Source: Candidatus Proximibacter danicus (lineage in GTDB: Bacteria > Pseudomonadota > Gammaproteobacteria > Burkholderiales > Rhodocyclaceae). From it: a stretch of 64,000 bases of DNA. Each line of letters opens with the position of its first letter. The first letter of the stretch is position 1. The stretch lies in contig JADJUC010000007.1 in assembly GCA_016710885.1 (NCBI GenBank), positions 1 to 64,000 of the forward strand. The letters are read 5' to 3'. Positions 1 through 9,261 of the stretch are shown piece after piece. The translations under genes were made by a program, and so were the position numbers. The notes under the pieces are model-generated. The model ran no database searches, was not told the origin of the DNA, and saw only the letters and a program-made list of their open reading frames with translations.

Positions 1-695
1 GACCGCCTGGTACATCAGGAAAGCGGGCTGCGGGTTGGCAGGGTCGTCGATCACCAGGTTGAGCTTTGGCGTGATCCGGTTGTCGCCGCTGTCGCGGGCA
101 GCGACCAAGGTTGCGTGCGGCGGGTCGGGTGGGAACAGCTGTCGGAGCCGATCACCGGCAGGTTCGTTGGTGTGTGCGGCTCAACCGCGGTAACCACGGC
201 GTATTCGTTCCGCGCGTTCCCGCGGGGCGTATGGAAAATCAGGCTCGTCCTTGCGTATGGTCTTTTCGACACCGATTCGTCCGCATGGTTGAAATAGCGG
301 ATGCCGGACGACGCCGGTCATGCCCGGGTAGTTGTCGCTGATGCGCAGGGGTTTCGTGGAGCCGGGCCAATCCCGCGCGGTCGGGGTGTCCGGTGGCGCC
401 GATGTGGGCCTGGCCGCCGCGCAGCACCTGGGCATAGGCGGTCAGGCGCGCTTCGATAGTGGCGTGGAACTTCATCGCTGCGCGCTTCGAAACGCGCTTG
501 CGTCAGATTTGCCGCGTTGTCCTTGCTGACATGCCAGCCGAGCAGCGACAGGCAACTGCCCAGCGTGAGTGCGAGCCATGCCATCCAGCGCTGCGGGCGC
601 AGTGCGCGGGTGGTGTCTTTTGCCGGTGTGTTGAGGAAATCAGCGGGCACCGTATCTACCGGGGAGTGCCCAGACGATTTTTGCTGTCGTGCCAT
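1..695 (-). CDS. CHASE-domain sensor protein, N-terminal part, frameshifted and cut by the window edge
   Basis: This is the amino end of a membrane sensor whose output domain lies outside the window. The start ATG is at 695. A hydrophobic segment at about residues 38-56 (WMAWLALTLGSCLSLLGWHV) is followed by a CHASE ligand-binding domain. It can be followed across several frames: RFEARSDEV, IEARLTAYAQVLRGG, DNYPGM, NEYAVVTAVEP and LVIDDPANPQPAF. CHASE domains are extracytoplasmic and are usually attached to histidine kinases or c-di-GMP enzymes; which one applies here cannot be seen. At least three one-base shifts break the frame. The start lies 3 bases after the stop of the HD-GYP gene, so the two are probably co-transcribed. 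The upstream HD-GYP partner makes a c-di-GMP role likely, but that is inference. Confidence 0.75.
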
Positions 696-698
696 TAA

Positions 699-1950
699 TT
701 ACGCCATGCCGTCGGCTGCTGCGCCGGCCCATAGCGTGTTGAGGTCGGGGATGTTCCATTTGGCCGGGTCTTCGCGACCGGCGATTTTTTCCTGTGCGCC
801 GGGCCGGGAGAGGTCGATGATTTCAGGTTTGATGCGGGCGTCCGACTTGGTCGAGAAAAACACTTTCACCTTGGGGGCAAGCAGCGATTTTTCCGATTGT
901 TCGATAACCACGCCGAGTCGGCCGGAGTCGAGCCTGATGAGTGAGCCGATCGGGTAAATGCCCAGGCTCTTCACGAATGCCTGGAATACGGCTTCGTCGA
1001 AAATGCCCTTTGGCCCATTCGGCCATTTTACGCAGCGACTCGGCCGGGTCCCGGCCGGCCTTGTAGGGGCGGTTGGACGTGATCGCGTCATAGACGTCGC
1101 AGACGGCCCCCATCTTGGCAAACAGCGTGATCTGATCCGCTTTCAATCCCTTTGGGTAGCCGCTGCCATCCACTTTTTCATGGTGGTGCAGGCAGACGTC
1201 GAGTGCGATCTCCGGTATGCCGTTGCCCGCGAGCAGTGCTTCATGGCCATGGGCCGGGTGTTTCTTGATTTCGGCAAATTCCTCGTCGGTCAGCTTGCCC
1301 GGTTTGTTGAGGATGGCATTTTGGCACCATGGCTTTGCCAAGATCGTGCAACAGTCCGGCGAGGCCGGCCTGGCGAGTCTGCTCTTCATCAAGGCCGAGT
1401 TGGCGGGACAGCGCGATCATCAGCGCGCAGACGGCGACCGAGTGCATGTAGGTGTAGTCGTCGGCAGTTTTCAGGCGGGCGAGGCTGATCAATGCTCCGG
1501 GGTTGCGCATGACGGAATTTGAAATCTCCTCGACCAGTGGCGCGCAATCCTTGGCGTCCATGGCGTTACCCATGCGTGCTTCCTGCAACATGGAAACCCC
1601 GGCCTGCTTGGATTTCGCGCAAATCTTGGCGGCCCGGGCGGCCTCTTCCTGCATCGAGACGCTGCTGTATGGCGGGCTGCTCTGTTTTCGCCGCTTCCTG
1701 CAGCCTGCGCTCGACTTCAAGTTCGCTCGCCTCGCGCGAAACCCCTCCGTCGTGTCAGCCCCTTGACGACATCGATCCATACCTCGCGAATGCTGCTGGC
1801 CCGCACTGCGTCGAGATCCTTCTGGTCTTTGAGGACAAACTTTGTGCGCCAGAACGGGTGCTCCATCCACGAGCCACAAAACTCATGCAGGTGCATGCCT
1901 AGCGTAAGGTGGTCGACACTGATTTTCTTGAGCATTTTTTGATTATGCAT
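699..1950 (-). CDS. DUF3391 + HD-GYP domain protein (c-di-GMP phosphodiesterase type), frameshifted
   Basis: A two-domain cytoplasmic protein of about 415 residues. The N-terminal DUF3391 region (KKISVDHLTLGMHLHEFCGSW) is followed by an HD-GYP domain, which in this family hydrolyses cyclic di-GMP to GMP. The HD signature GLLHDLGKAMVPK and the GYP signature HHEKVDGSGYPKGL are both present, followed by DVYDAITSNRPYK. The reading frame changes at least three times, near 1770-1720, 1330 and 1015, with conserved sequence on both sides each time, so these look like sequencing indels. ATG at 1950 is used; ATG at 1935 (MLKKISVDHL) is an equally plausible start. It sits 21 bases beyond the metK terminator, so it needs read-through or its own promoter. 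It is followed at once by the CHASE sensor gene. Confidence 0.82.
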
Positions 1951-1971
1951 CGGCCGCGAGGCGCAGAAAAG

Positions 1972-1996
1972 AAAAAAGGGGGCCGAAGCCCCCTTT
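1972..1996 (-). terminator. Rho-independent terminator of metK
   Basis: On the minus strand a 9-bp stem AAAGGGGGC / GCCCCCTTT encloses a TTCG tetraloop and runs into a T tract. It starts 20 bases after the metK stop codon. The C(UUCG)G loop makes this an unusually stable, textbook intrinsic terminator. Confidence 0.92.
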
Positions 1997-2016
1997 GTGT
2001 CGATACAAGCAGGAAA

Positions 2017-3177
2017 TTACAGGCCGGCGTCGGCTTTCAGTGCGCACGCCGTGTCCGTGGCTTCCCTGTGAACTCAGGTCGTCACCGCGACCGGGGCCGT
2101 AGGCGGCGGTCTTGAGTAGATCGGGCGCAGCAGGTTGAGCGACTGGATGATGCCTTTTGGGCGCAGGTCGAAATGCTTGCCGATCAGAGCGACGATCTTG
2201 TCGTCCGAGATCTTGCCCGTGCCAAAGGTGTTGTCCATCAGCGAAACGGGCTTGGCGACGCCGATGGCGTAGGCCACCTGCACTTCGCACTTGTCGGCGA
2301 GGCCGGCGGCAACGACGTTCTTGGCAACATAGCGGCAGGCGTAGGCGGCGGAGCGGTCAACCTTCGAGGGATCCTTGCCGGAGAAGGCACCGCCACCGTG
2401 GTGTGCAGCACCGCCGTAGGTGTCGACGATGATCTTGCGGCCAGTCAGGCCGCAATCACCGTGCGGGCCGCCAACGACGAATCGACCGGTCGGGTTGACC
2501 AAGAAACGGGTGTCAGCGGTGATCATGTCCTTCGGCAGCACCGGCTTGATGATCTCTTCGATCACTGCTTCGGTCAGCTGGGCGTGCGAGACGTCCGGGC
2601 TGTGCTGGTCGAGACGACGACGGTGTCGATCGAAACCGGCTTGCCATCGACGTACTTCACGGTCAGCTGCGATTTGGCATCCGGACGCAGCCAGTTGATG
2701 CGGCCGTCGCGGCGGACTTCTGCCTGGCGCTGCATGAGGCGATGCGCGTAGTGAATCGGGAAAGGCATCAGTGTTTCGGTTTCGCGGCAGGCGTAGCCGA
2801 ACATCAGGCCCTGGTCACCGGCGCCCTGGTCGAGGTCGAGGCCCTGACCTTCATTGACGCCTTGTGCAATGTCGGGCGACTGGCGGTTGATGGCGGTCAG
2901 CACGGCACAGGACTTGTAGTCGAAGCCGATATCGCTGTCGGTGTAGCCGATGCGACGCACGTTTCCTGGGCGATTTCGCGGTAATTGACGTGGGCCTTGG
3001 TGGTGATTTCGCCGGAGATGACGACGAGGCCAGTGGAAACCAGTGTTTCGCACGCGACGCGGCCGGTCGGGTCGACGGCCAAGGATGGCGTCGAGTACGG
3101 CATCGGAAATCTGGTCGGCGACCTTGTCGGGTGACCTTCACCAACGGATTCGGAAGAAAGAGGTATTCGCTTGCCAT
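2017..3177 (-). CDS. metK: S-adenosylmethionine synthetase, frameshifted by indels
   Basis: Makes S-adenosylmethionine from methionine and ATP in the cytosol. ATG at 3177 is preceded by the ribosome site AGGAGCAGATCA and opens MASEYLF. Family signatures run in order: GEGHP, DPTGRVACETLV, the ATP-binding GAGDQGLMFGYACRE, GRFVVGGPHGDCGLTGRK, the phosphate-binding loop GGGAFSGKDPSKVDRSAAY, and the C-terminal ALKADAGL. These lie in different frames, so at least four single-base indels are present near 3150-3060, 2960, 2600-2570 and 2110-2040. An essential gene is unlikely to be truly broken this way. About 387 codons when repaired, close to the usual 385-390. It diverges from an lpxL-type gene across 195 bases. 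A minus-strand TACAAT (3336-3331) may be its -10 box, but no good -35 was found. Confidence 0.93.
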
Positions 3178-3372
3178 TTGATCTGCTCCTGAAACAACCT
3201 TGTTTGTCGGCGTTACCGACCCCGGGTCACGGGCAGGCGACGCTTTAGCAGTATTTTTACGGGGCAAAACCAGTGGTTTTGGCGCCCTGCCTCGCCCTGC
3301 AAGTTGTCCTATTAACTCGGCGAGACGATAATTGTAGCCTTTTCCCGATTGCCGCAAGTTCAAAGGCTGTCC

Positions 3373-4247
3373 ATGCGCTTTGTATTCCACTGCCTCGCCC
3401 TGCTGCCCTTGTCGTTGAATCACCTGCTCGGCGCCCCTGCCGGCGCGGCGGCTTACCTCGCTTCGCCAACCTATCGCCGGCACCTGCGCGAGAACATGGC
3501 GGGAGCCCTGGGGAGGCCGACGCTGCGCGTTTCCGCTGGGCCGCGGTTGCTTCTGCCGGGCGCATGGCGTTCGAGCTGCCGCGCATCCTGGCTGCGGACG
3601 CTGGAGGAGGCGGTGACGATGGTGGCCGAGTCAGAGGGAGGACTGGTTGACGCCGCCCGCGCGGCCAACAAGGGCATCGTCTTCGTCACGCCGCACCTCG
3701 GCGCTTCGAAATCACTGCCCAGTACCTCGCTACGCAGGCGCCGATCACCGTGCTCTATCGCCCGCCCGAAACAAGCCTGGCTGCAGGAAATGATCGAGCG
3801 CGGTCGCCAGCGGGCCAGCTTGCACCTGGCACCGGCCGATCTCTCCGGCGTGCGCGGACTGTTGAAAGCGCTGAAGAGAGGTGAGGCGATCGGCCTGCTG
3901 CCGGACCAGGCCCCGAAGGTCGGCGAGGGGCGCTGGCTGCCTTTTTTCGGCCGTCAGGCTTATACGATGACGCTGGCGGCCCGCCTCTCCGAAACTGGCG
4001 CGACCGTACTGTTCACCTGGGGTGAGCGCCTGCCCGGTGGTGCCGGCTACCGCATTCACTTCAGCGCCCCGACGGTGCCGTTGGAAGGTGATCTGGAAGC
4101 GCGCGCCGTGACGATCAATCACGAGGTCGAAGCGTTGATCCGTGCCTGCCCCGGTCAGTATCTCTGGGGCTCAACCGCTACAAACGGCCGAAGGGCGTCG
4201 AAGCGCCGCCAGCCGACCCTCTTGACGCAGTCGCCGGAAAGTTCTGA
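3373..4247 (+). CDS. Lipid A biosynthesis acyltransferase (LpxL/HtrB family), copy 1, frameshifted
   Basis: Adds a secondary acyl chain to Kdo2-lipid IV-A at the inner membrane. ATG at 3373 opens a hydrophobic anchor (MRFVFHCLALLPLSLNHLL), followed by the family pattern YRRHLRENMAGALG. The catalytic HX4E motif HLGAFE is recovered at about 3692 after correcting one missing base. Later come IGLLPDQAPKVGEG and the C-terminal CPGQYLWGxNRYKRPKG with one more shift. At least three indels are present. The stop TGA (4245-4247) shares its A with the start ATG of waaG, so the two are translationally coupled. A second acyltransferase gene lies at 21381-22292; which copy is lauroyl and which is myristoyl type is not decided here. 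Confidence 0.88.
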
Positions 4248-5365
4248 TGCAACTGGCTTTCTGCCTCTACAAGTATTTCCCCATGGTGGGCTGCAGCGCG
4301 ATTTCATGCGCATTGCGCTGGCTTGTCAGGCGCGTGGGCATCGCCATTCGCGCCTACACGCTGGAGTGGCGAGGGATGTGCCGGAAGGCTTCGAGGTGGT
4401 CGTGGTGCCGGTGCGGGCGGTCACCAATGCTCGCCGCTACGAAATTCACTGACTGGGTCGCGCGGGATCTCGCGCAACGGCCGGCCCAACGCGTGGTCGG
4501 CTTCAACAAGATGCCGGAGCTCGATGTCTATTTTGCCGCCGATCCCTGCTACGAGGACAAGGCACGCACGTTGCGCAATCCGTTCTATCGATTGGGCGGG
4601 CGTTATCGGCATTTTTCCAGCTACGAGCGGGCGGTGTTTGCGCCGGAGAGTCGCACTGAAATCCTGATGATCTCGCAGTTGCAGCAACCATTGTTCGTCA
4701 AGCATTACAGTACGCCGGCCGAACGCTTTCACCTGCTGCCCCCCGGTATTTCGCGTGATCGGAAGGCGCCGGGCAACGCGGTCGAGATACGTGCTGCTTT
4801 CCGCGCCGAGTTCGGGTTGGAGGAGGAGGATCTGCTGCTGGTACAGATCGGCTCCGGTTTCAAGACCAAGGGGCTGGATCGCAGTCTGCAGGCGTTGGCC
4901 GCGCTGCCCGATGCGTTGCGGCGGCGGACGAGCTTGATCGCTATCGGGGCCGACGAGCCTTCGGCCTTCCGGCGCATGGCGGCGTCGCTTGGCCTGGCCG
5001 AGCGGGTGGAAATACTGCAAGGTCGCGACGACATCCCGCGTTTTCTGCTCGGCGCCGATCTGCTGATTCACCCCGCCTACAATGAGAATACCGGTACCGT
5101 GCTGCTCGAAGCCGTGGTTGCCGGCCTGCCGGTGCTGACCACCGCCGTCTGCGGTTATGCGCACTACATCAACGAGGCCGATGCCGGCATCGTCTTGCCG
5201 GAACCTTTTGCCCAGGCGGCAATGAACGAAGCGCTGGCGCGCGTGCTGAATGACGATGCTGTTCGCCGGGCATGGCAGACGAATGCGCTGGCTTTCGCCG
5301 ACCGGGCCGACATCTACGACAACGCCGAGGTCGCCGCCAACGTAATCCTGAAGGCCCGCCCATGA
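4247..5365 (+). CDS. waaG: LPS core glucosyltransferase I (WaaG/RfaG), with a compensated frameshift
   Basis: A GT-B fold, GT4-family transferase that adds the first hexose to inner-core heptose on the cytoplasmic face. The start ATG at 4247 gives MQLAFCLYKYFP. The conserved stretch FPHGGLQRDFMRIALACQARGH is read in a neighbouring frame between about 4275 and 4450, then returns at KFTDWVARDLAQRP, so two compensating indels are present. C-terminal signatures include VGFNKMPELDVYFAADPCYE, the donor-binding QIGSGFKTKGLDR, and HPAYNENTGTVLLEAVVAGLPVLTT. About 372 residues, normal for WaaG. It overlaps the acyltransferase by one base and waaP by four (ATGA), so this is an LPS-core operon. Confidence 0.93.
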   Translation: MQLAFCLYKYFPMVGCSAISCALRWLVRRVGIAIRAYTLEWRGMCRKASRWSWCRCGRSPMLAATKFTDWVARDLAQRPAQRVVGFNKMPELDVYFAADPCYEDKARTLRNPFYRLGGRYRHFSSYERAVFAPESRTEILMISQLQQPLFVKHYSTPAERFHLLPPGISRDRKAPGNAVEIRAAFRAEFGLEEEDLLLVQIGSGFKTKGLDRSLQALAALPDALRRRTSLIAIGADEPSAFRRMAASLGLAERVEILQGRDDIPRFLLGADLLIHPAYNENTGTVLLEAVVAGLPVLTTAVCGYAHYINEADAGIVLPEPFAQAAMNEALARVLNDDAVRRAWQTNALAFADRADIYDNAEVAANVILKARP

Positions 5366-6198
5366 GCGATGTGGTGAGCGATGCAGGCGTGTTTCTTGAC
5401 GAACCTTTCCGTTCCCAGTGGGCCGGACAGGATCCCTTTGTGGCAGTGGAGGCCTTGCAGGGGCGGGTGTATCGCGAGCTCGAAGCGCGCCGCACGCTGC
5501 GCACCGAAGTTGGTGGCTGCGGTTTCTTCGTCAAGATCCACCGCGGCGTCGGCTGGGGCGAGATCGTCAAGAACCTGCTTTCACTGCGCCTGCCAGTGCT
5601 TGGTGCCAGCAACGAATGGCGGGCGATCAAGCGCCTGGAGGCCCTCGGTGTCGCCACCATGCGTGCCGTGGCCTATGGCGTGCGCGGCGGCAATCCGGCG
5701 ATGCAGCACTCCTTCATCATTACCGAGGAACTGGCACCGACGGTCAGCCTCGAAGATTTCTGCCGCGACTGGCCGAGCCAGCCGCCGGCGCCCGGCCTCA
5801 AACGTGCGCTGATCGCCCGCGTGGCGACGATGGCGCGAGACATGCATCGAGGCGGGGTTAACCATCGCGACTTCTACATCTGCCATTTTCTGTTGCACCT
5901 CGACCCGGCACCGACTGCCGATGCTTTCAAACTGTCACTGATCGACCTGCACCGGGCGCAAGTGCGGGCGGTGACACCACGCCGCTGGCGCGACAAGGAT
6001 CTGGCTTCGCTCTATTTTTCGGCTCTTGATATCGGCCTGACGCAACGCGATTTCCTGCGCTTTCTGCGTATCTATTTCGATGCGCCCTTGCGCACGATCC
6101 TGGCTGATGAAGTGGGCCTGCTGGCGCACCTTGACCGGGAGGCAGCGAGGCTGCAGAAGCGCTATCAGAAGAAATTTGCACCGGGGGTCGCAGCGTGA
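5362..6198 (+). CDS. waaP: LPS core heptose(I) kinase
   Basis: Phosphorylates heptose I of the inner core; in Gram-negative bacteria this negative charge stabilises the outer membrane. The 278-residue frame is intact. It carries the atypical protein-kinase-like fold: the nucleotide-binding lysine region GGCGFFVKIHRGVGWGEIVKN, the catalytic loop GGVNHRDFYICHFLLHLD (HRD aspartate at about residue 170) and the metal-binding LIDLHRAQVR. The tail LDREAARLQKRYQKKF is typical. ATG at 5362 overlaps the waaG stop by four bases, and its own TGA overlaps the GTG of the next kinase gene. The waaG-waaP order matches Pseudomonas and many betaproteobacteria. Confidence 0.95.
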   Translation: MSDVVSDAGVFLDEPFRSQWAGQDPFVAVEALQGRVYRELEARRTLRTEVGGCGFFVKIHRGVGWGEIVKNLLSLRLPVLGASNEWRAIKRLEALGVATMRAVAYGVRGGNPAMQHSFIITEELAPTVSLEDFCRDWPSQPPAPGLKRALIARVATMARDMHRGGVNHRDFYICHFLLHLDPAPTADAFKLSLIDLHRAQVRAVTPRRWRDKDLASLYFSALDIGLTQRDFLRFLRIYFDAPLRTILADEVGLLAHLDREAARLQKRYQKKFAPGVAA

Positions 6199-6963
6199 TC
6201 GACTGGTTCTTCAATCCTGACTTTCGAGCTCGCGAGGCCGAGCAGTTGTTCGGCTCGCTGCAGGCAAGCTTTCGAGGTGCGCGGCGAGGGATTGCCAAGG
6301 CCGCCTTTGTCGACCGTCGAGCGGGTAAGTGCCAACGGTACCCGCTATTACGTCAAGCGCTATGTCGGCAATGGCAAGAATGCAGTACGTCGCTGGTTTG
6401 GTCTGCGTGGCCTGATTGCGCCGCAGCGGGTGGTCAAGGAATGGGAAAATCTGCTGCTTTTCAGCAAGTGGAGGATTCCGACCGCGATTGTGGTGGCTTA
6501 TGGCCTTGAGCGGGAGCGCGGCAGCTTTGTGCGTGGTGCGCTGGTGACGCAGGAAATTCCGGAGACCACCGATATGGCCCGGATGGCGCTTGCAGGCGAC
6601 CAACGTCTGCGCGATCGTCGCTGGGTGGCACAAGTGCTGGGACAGGTGGCGGCCTATACGCGGCGCCTGCATGACGAACACTTTGTACATAATGACCTCA
6701 AGTGGCGCAACCTGTTGGTCAATGACAGTGAGCCGCCGGCCGTATTTCTGATCGATTGCCCGAGCGGCGGCTTCTGGTTCGGCCCGATGCTGCGCTATCG
6801 CATCGTCAAGGATCTGGCCTGCCTGGACAAGGTGGCCAAGTACCAGCTGTCCCGTACGCAGCGCTTGCGCTTCTATCTCGATTACACCGGACACTCTCGG
6901 CTGAGCGCAGCTGACAAGCGGCGCATATGCAAGGTGCTGGATTTTTTCGAGGGTCGCGAGTGA
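6195..6963 (+). CDS. LPS core kinase (WaaP/Kdo kinase superfamily), one frameshift
   Basis: A second small kinase of about 255 residues, resembling the WapP/RfaP-like core kinases. GTG at 6195 overlaps the waaP stop (GTGA). The N-terminus MIDWFFNPDFRAREAEQLFG is in one frame; from about 6275 the conserved part continues in another (ANGTRYYVKRYVGNGKN, with the ATP-site lysine in YVKRY). The catalytic loop reads HDEHFVHNDLKWRNLLVN and the metal site VFLIDCPSGGF. Overlap with waaP and placement in the core operon suggest it phosphorylates another core sugar position. The exact acceptor cannot be told from sequence. Confidence 0.85.
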
Positions 6964-7013
6964 TCCGGCGGGCATGACAGGATATCCAGAATGGGAAACG
7001 ACATGCGAAGCAA

Positions 7014-7811
7014 GTGACGATACTTGTACCGAATTACAAGACACCGGAGATCACCAAGATATGTCTGCGCCTGTTGCGCAAACATACGGACTTTGAGCGC
7101 GTGCGCGTGATCGTCATCGACAACGATTCCGGAGATGCTTCGCTTGACTATTTGCGGGCCATTCCGTGGATCGAGTTGATCGAAAGAAAAAGTGAGGCCG
7201 ACGACAATCCGCCCCTCTCGCATTCACGAGCACTTGATCTGGCGTTGGCGCGAGTGGAAACACCGTACGTCCTGTCGGTTCATACGGATACTTTCGTTCG
7301 TCGTTCGGATTGGCTTGATGTTCTCCTGGCACCATTTGCGAAGGACGACAAGCTGGCCGGGGTCGGTTCGTGGAAGCTCGAATCCAAGACATGGCTGCAA
7401 CGGCTCGGCCGACGGATGGAAGGTGCGGTGAAAATTGCGCAGTATCGGCTGACCGGTCACCGTTCTTATCGTGCCGAGCGCTTCGACGATAGTCTGCACT
7501 ACCTGCGAAGCCATTGCGCGATGTACAGGATGGACGTGATTCGTCAGCTTGGAACGGGTTTCTCGGATGGGGATGAGGTTGCTGGTAGTGTGATGCACCG
7601 CAAAATGGTTGCCGCTGGCTACCGGATGCTTTTTCTTGAGTCCGAACAGTTGGGCCAGTACGTCGACCACGTTAACCATGCAACCATGGTGCTGAATCCC
7701 GAGCTTGGCAGCAGCGACCGAATGATTAGAAGTGGCAAAAAGCGTGTCGGCATCAAGCTTCGAGGTATCGATGCCGATTCCCTCCTGGCCAACGATTCGC
7801 TTGATCGTTGA
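7014..7811 (+). CDS. Glycosyltransferase family 2 protein
   Basis: A 265-residue soluble GT-A enzyme. The nucleotide-sugar pattern begins at residue 1 (MTILVPNYKTPEITKICLRL), followed by VIVIDNDSGDASLDYL and then YVLSVHTDTFVRRSDWLD, where the HTD replaces the usual DxD-type metal motif. No membrane segment is seen. The start is GTG at 7014; nearby ATG codons are out of frame. It lies 50 bases after the preceding kinase gene and just before a tandem-kinase gene, so it probably adds a sugar to the LPS core. Donor and acceptor are unknown. Confidence 0.85.
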   Translation: MTILVPNYKTPEITKICLRLLRKHTDFERVRVIVIDNDSGDASLDYLRAIPWIELIERKSEADDNPPLSHSRALDLALARVETPYVLSVHTDTFVRRSDWLDVLLAPFAKDDKLAGVGSWKLESKTWLQRLGRRMEGAVKIAQYRLTGHRSYRAERFDDSLHYLRSHCAMYRMDVIRQLGTGFSDGDEVAGSVMHRKMVAAGYRMLFLESEQLGQYVDHVNHATMVLNPELGSSDRMIRSGKKRVGIKLRGIDADSLLANDSLDR

Positions 7812-7815
7812 TGCA

Positions 7816-9255
7816 GTGACGATGCCATTGCTGCCGCCTCTCGTAACTGCTGGTCGCCTCCGTGAGGCAGGGCGGCAGCCGGATACCCCTTTCCGGATTG
7901 CGCTCGTCGACGGGCGGGAGTTGGCGATGCTGCGCCTGCTGCGGGTTTTGCCCGGCAAGCGATTGGTCGGCGAGGCGGAATTTGGTGGCCAGCGTGTTCT
8001 GGCCAAGTTGTTTATCGCGCCCGGAAGTGAGCGGCATTGGCAGCGCGAGAGCTGTGGCGTGGAAGCTTTGCGGGCAGCTGGCCTGACAACACCGAAAATA
8101 TTGGTTTCTGGCGCGCTCGCGGAAGGAGGCTACGCGCTACTTGCCGAGTTTCATGCCGATGCCGAGTCGTTGGCGACTGCTTGGGCTGGCGCCAAAGATT
8201 TCGCCGTTGGCGACTATGTGGCCATGGGCGTGCTTTCTCCGGTTCTGGAAGTTCTCGCACGCATGCATCAAGCGGGGGTGGTGCAGGAAGATTTGCACCT
8301 CGGCAATTTTCTGCGCACCGCCGACCGCTTGTTGGTCATCGACGGCGATTCGGTGAAGAACTTCGGGCGGCCGTTGACCGCGGCAGAGGCCGCCGACAAT
8401 CTGGGAATGCTGCTGGCGCAATTGCCGGCTGCCTGGGATGTGGCGCGATCTACCCTGCTGGCTAACTATCGCAAGGCGGGTGGAATTTCCGGCTTTGACG
8501 AAGCGCAGCTTCAGGCCGCCATCGACAAGGTACGCGACTGGCGACTCAAGGATTTTCTCGGCAAGTCCGTGCGTGACTGTTCGCTGTTTTCGGTCGAGCG
8601 AAATGCCACGCGCTTTTCCTCTGTCTGGCGTGAATCCGCCGACTGGCTTGGCCCGTTGCTGCACGATCCTGATGTGGCGTTGGAAAAGGGTGTCCGGCTC
8701 AAGTCGGGCAATACCTGCACGGTGGCCAAGGTGCAGGTGGATGAACGTGAGGTGGTGATCAAGCGTTACAACCTGAAGAGTGTCGGGCATGCCCTGTCGC
8801 GCTTCTGGCGGCCCAGCCGGGCTTGGCATTCGTGGCGGGAGGCGCATCGCCTGGGCTTGTTTGGCGTTGCCACGCCAACGCCCCTTGCGTTGATTGAGGA
8901 GCGTCTTGGGCCGATGCGCCGGCGCGCCTGGCTGGTGACGGAGCTCTGTCCTGGCGTGAATCTGCTTGACCATTTGTCTGCCGACCAGGAGCCGCCGGCG
9001 GCAGAAGCGTCGGCCATAGCCACGCTGTTTGCAACGCTGCATCGCCTGAAGATCAGCCATGGTGACCTGAAGGCCACCAATCTGCTGTGGCATGCGGGAA
9101 GGATCTGGCTGATCGATCTGGATGCCACTACGCAGCATCGTTCAGCGGCGGCTTATCGCAAGGCCTGGCGGCGGGACCGCGAGCGCTTGCTGCGCAACTG
9201 GCCGGAAAATTCGGAGCTCGGGCGCTGGCTTCAGACCAAGCTGCCGCCGGCCTGA
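7816..9255 (+). CDS. Tandem LPS kinase: two fused kinase-like domains
   Basis: One intact frame of about 480 residues holds two complete kinase-fold domains of the WaaP/InaA superfamily. Domain 1 (about residues 30-210) has VLAKLFIAPGSERHWQRE, catalytic loop VVQEDLHLGNFL and metal site VIDGDSVKNFG. Domain 2 (about 300-480) has VVIKRYNLKSVGH, HGDLKATNLL and LIDLDATTQHR. Both keep the catalytic-loop Asp and the DFG-position Asp, so both could be active. GTG at 7816 or ATG at 7822 starts the gene, right after the GT2 stop (7809-7811). The protein probably phosphorylates two sites, or one domain regulates the other; this is inference. The gene is convergent with msbA across 6 bases. Confidence 0.85.
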   Translation: MTMPLLPPLVTAGRLREAGRQPDTPFRIALVDGRELAMLRLLRVLPGKRLVGEAEFGGQRVLAKLFIAPGSERHWQRESCGVEALRAAGLTTPKILVSGALAEGGYALLAEFHADAESLATAWAGAKDFAVGDYVAMGVLSPVLEVLARMHQAGVVQEDLHLGNFLRTADRLLVIDGDSVKNFGRPLTAAEAADNLGMLLAQLPAAWDVARSTLLANYRKAGGISGFDEAQLQAAIDKVRDWRLKDFLGKSVRDCSLFSVERNATRFSSVWRESADWLGPLLHDPDVALEKGVRLKSGNTCTVAKVQVDEREVVIKRYNLKSVGHALSRFWRPSRAWHSWREAHRLGLFGVATPTPLALIEERLGPMRRRAWLVTELCPGVNLLDHLSADQEPPAAEASAIATLFATLHRLKISHGDLKATNLLWHAGRIWLIDLDATTQHRSAAAYRKAWRRDRERLLRNWPENSELGRWLQTKLPPA

Positions 9256-9261
9256 AGCCGC

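Noticed and set aside
3178..3372. Possible SAM-responsive riboswitch upstream of metK
   Set aside because: The 195-base interval shows neither a conserved SAM/SAH aptamer core nor a leader terminator; only a ribosome site and a weak -10 were seen.
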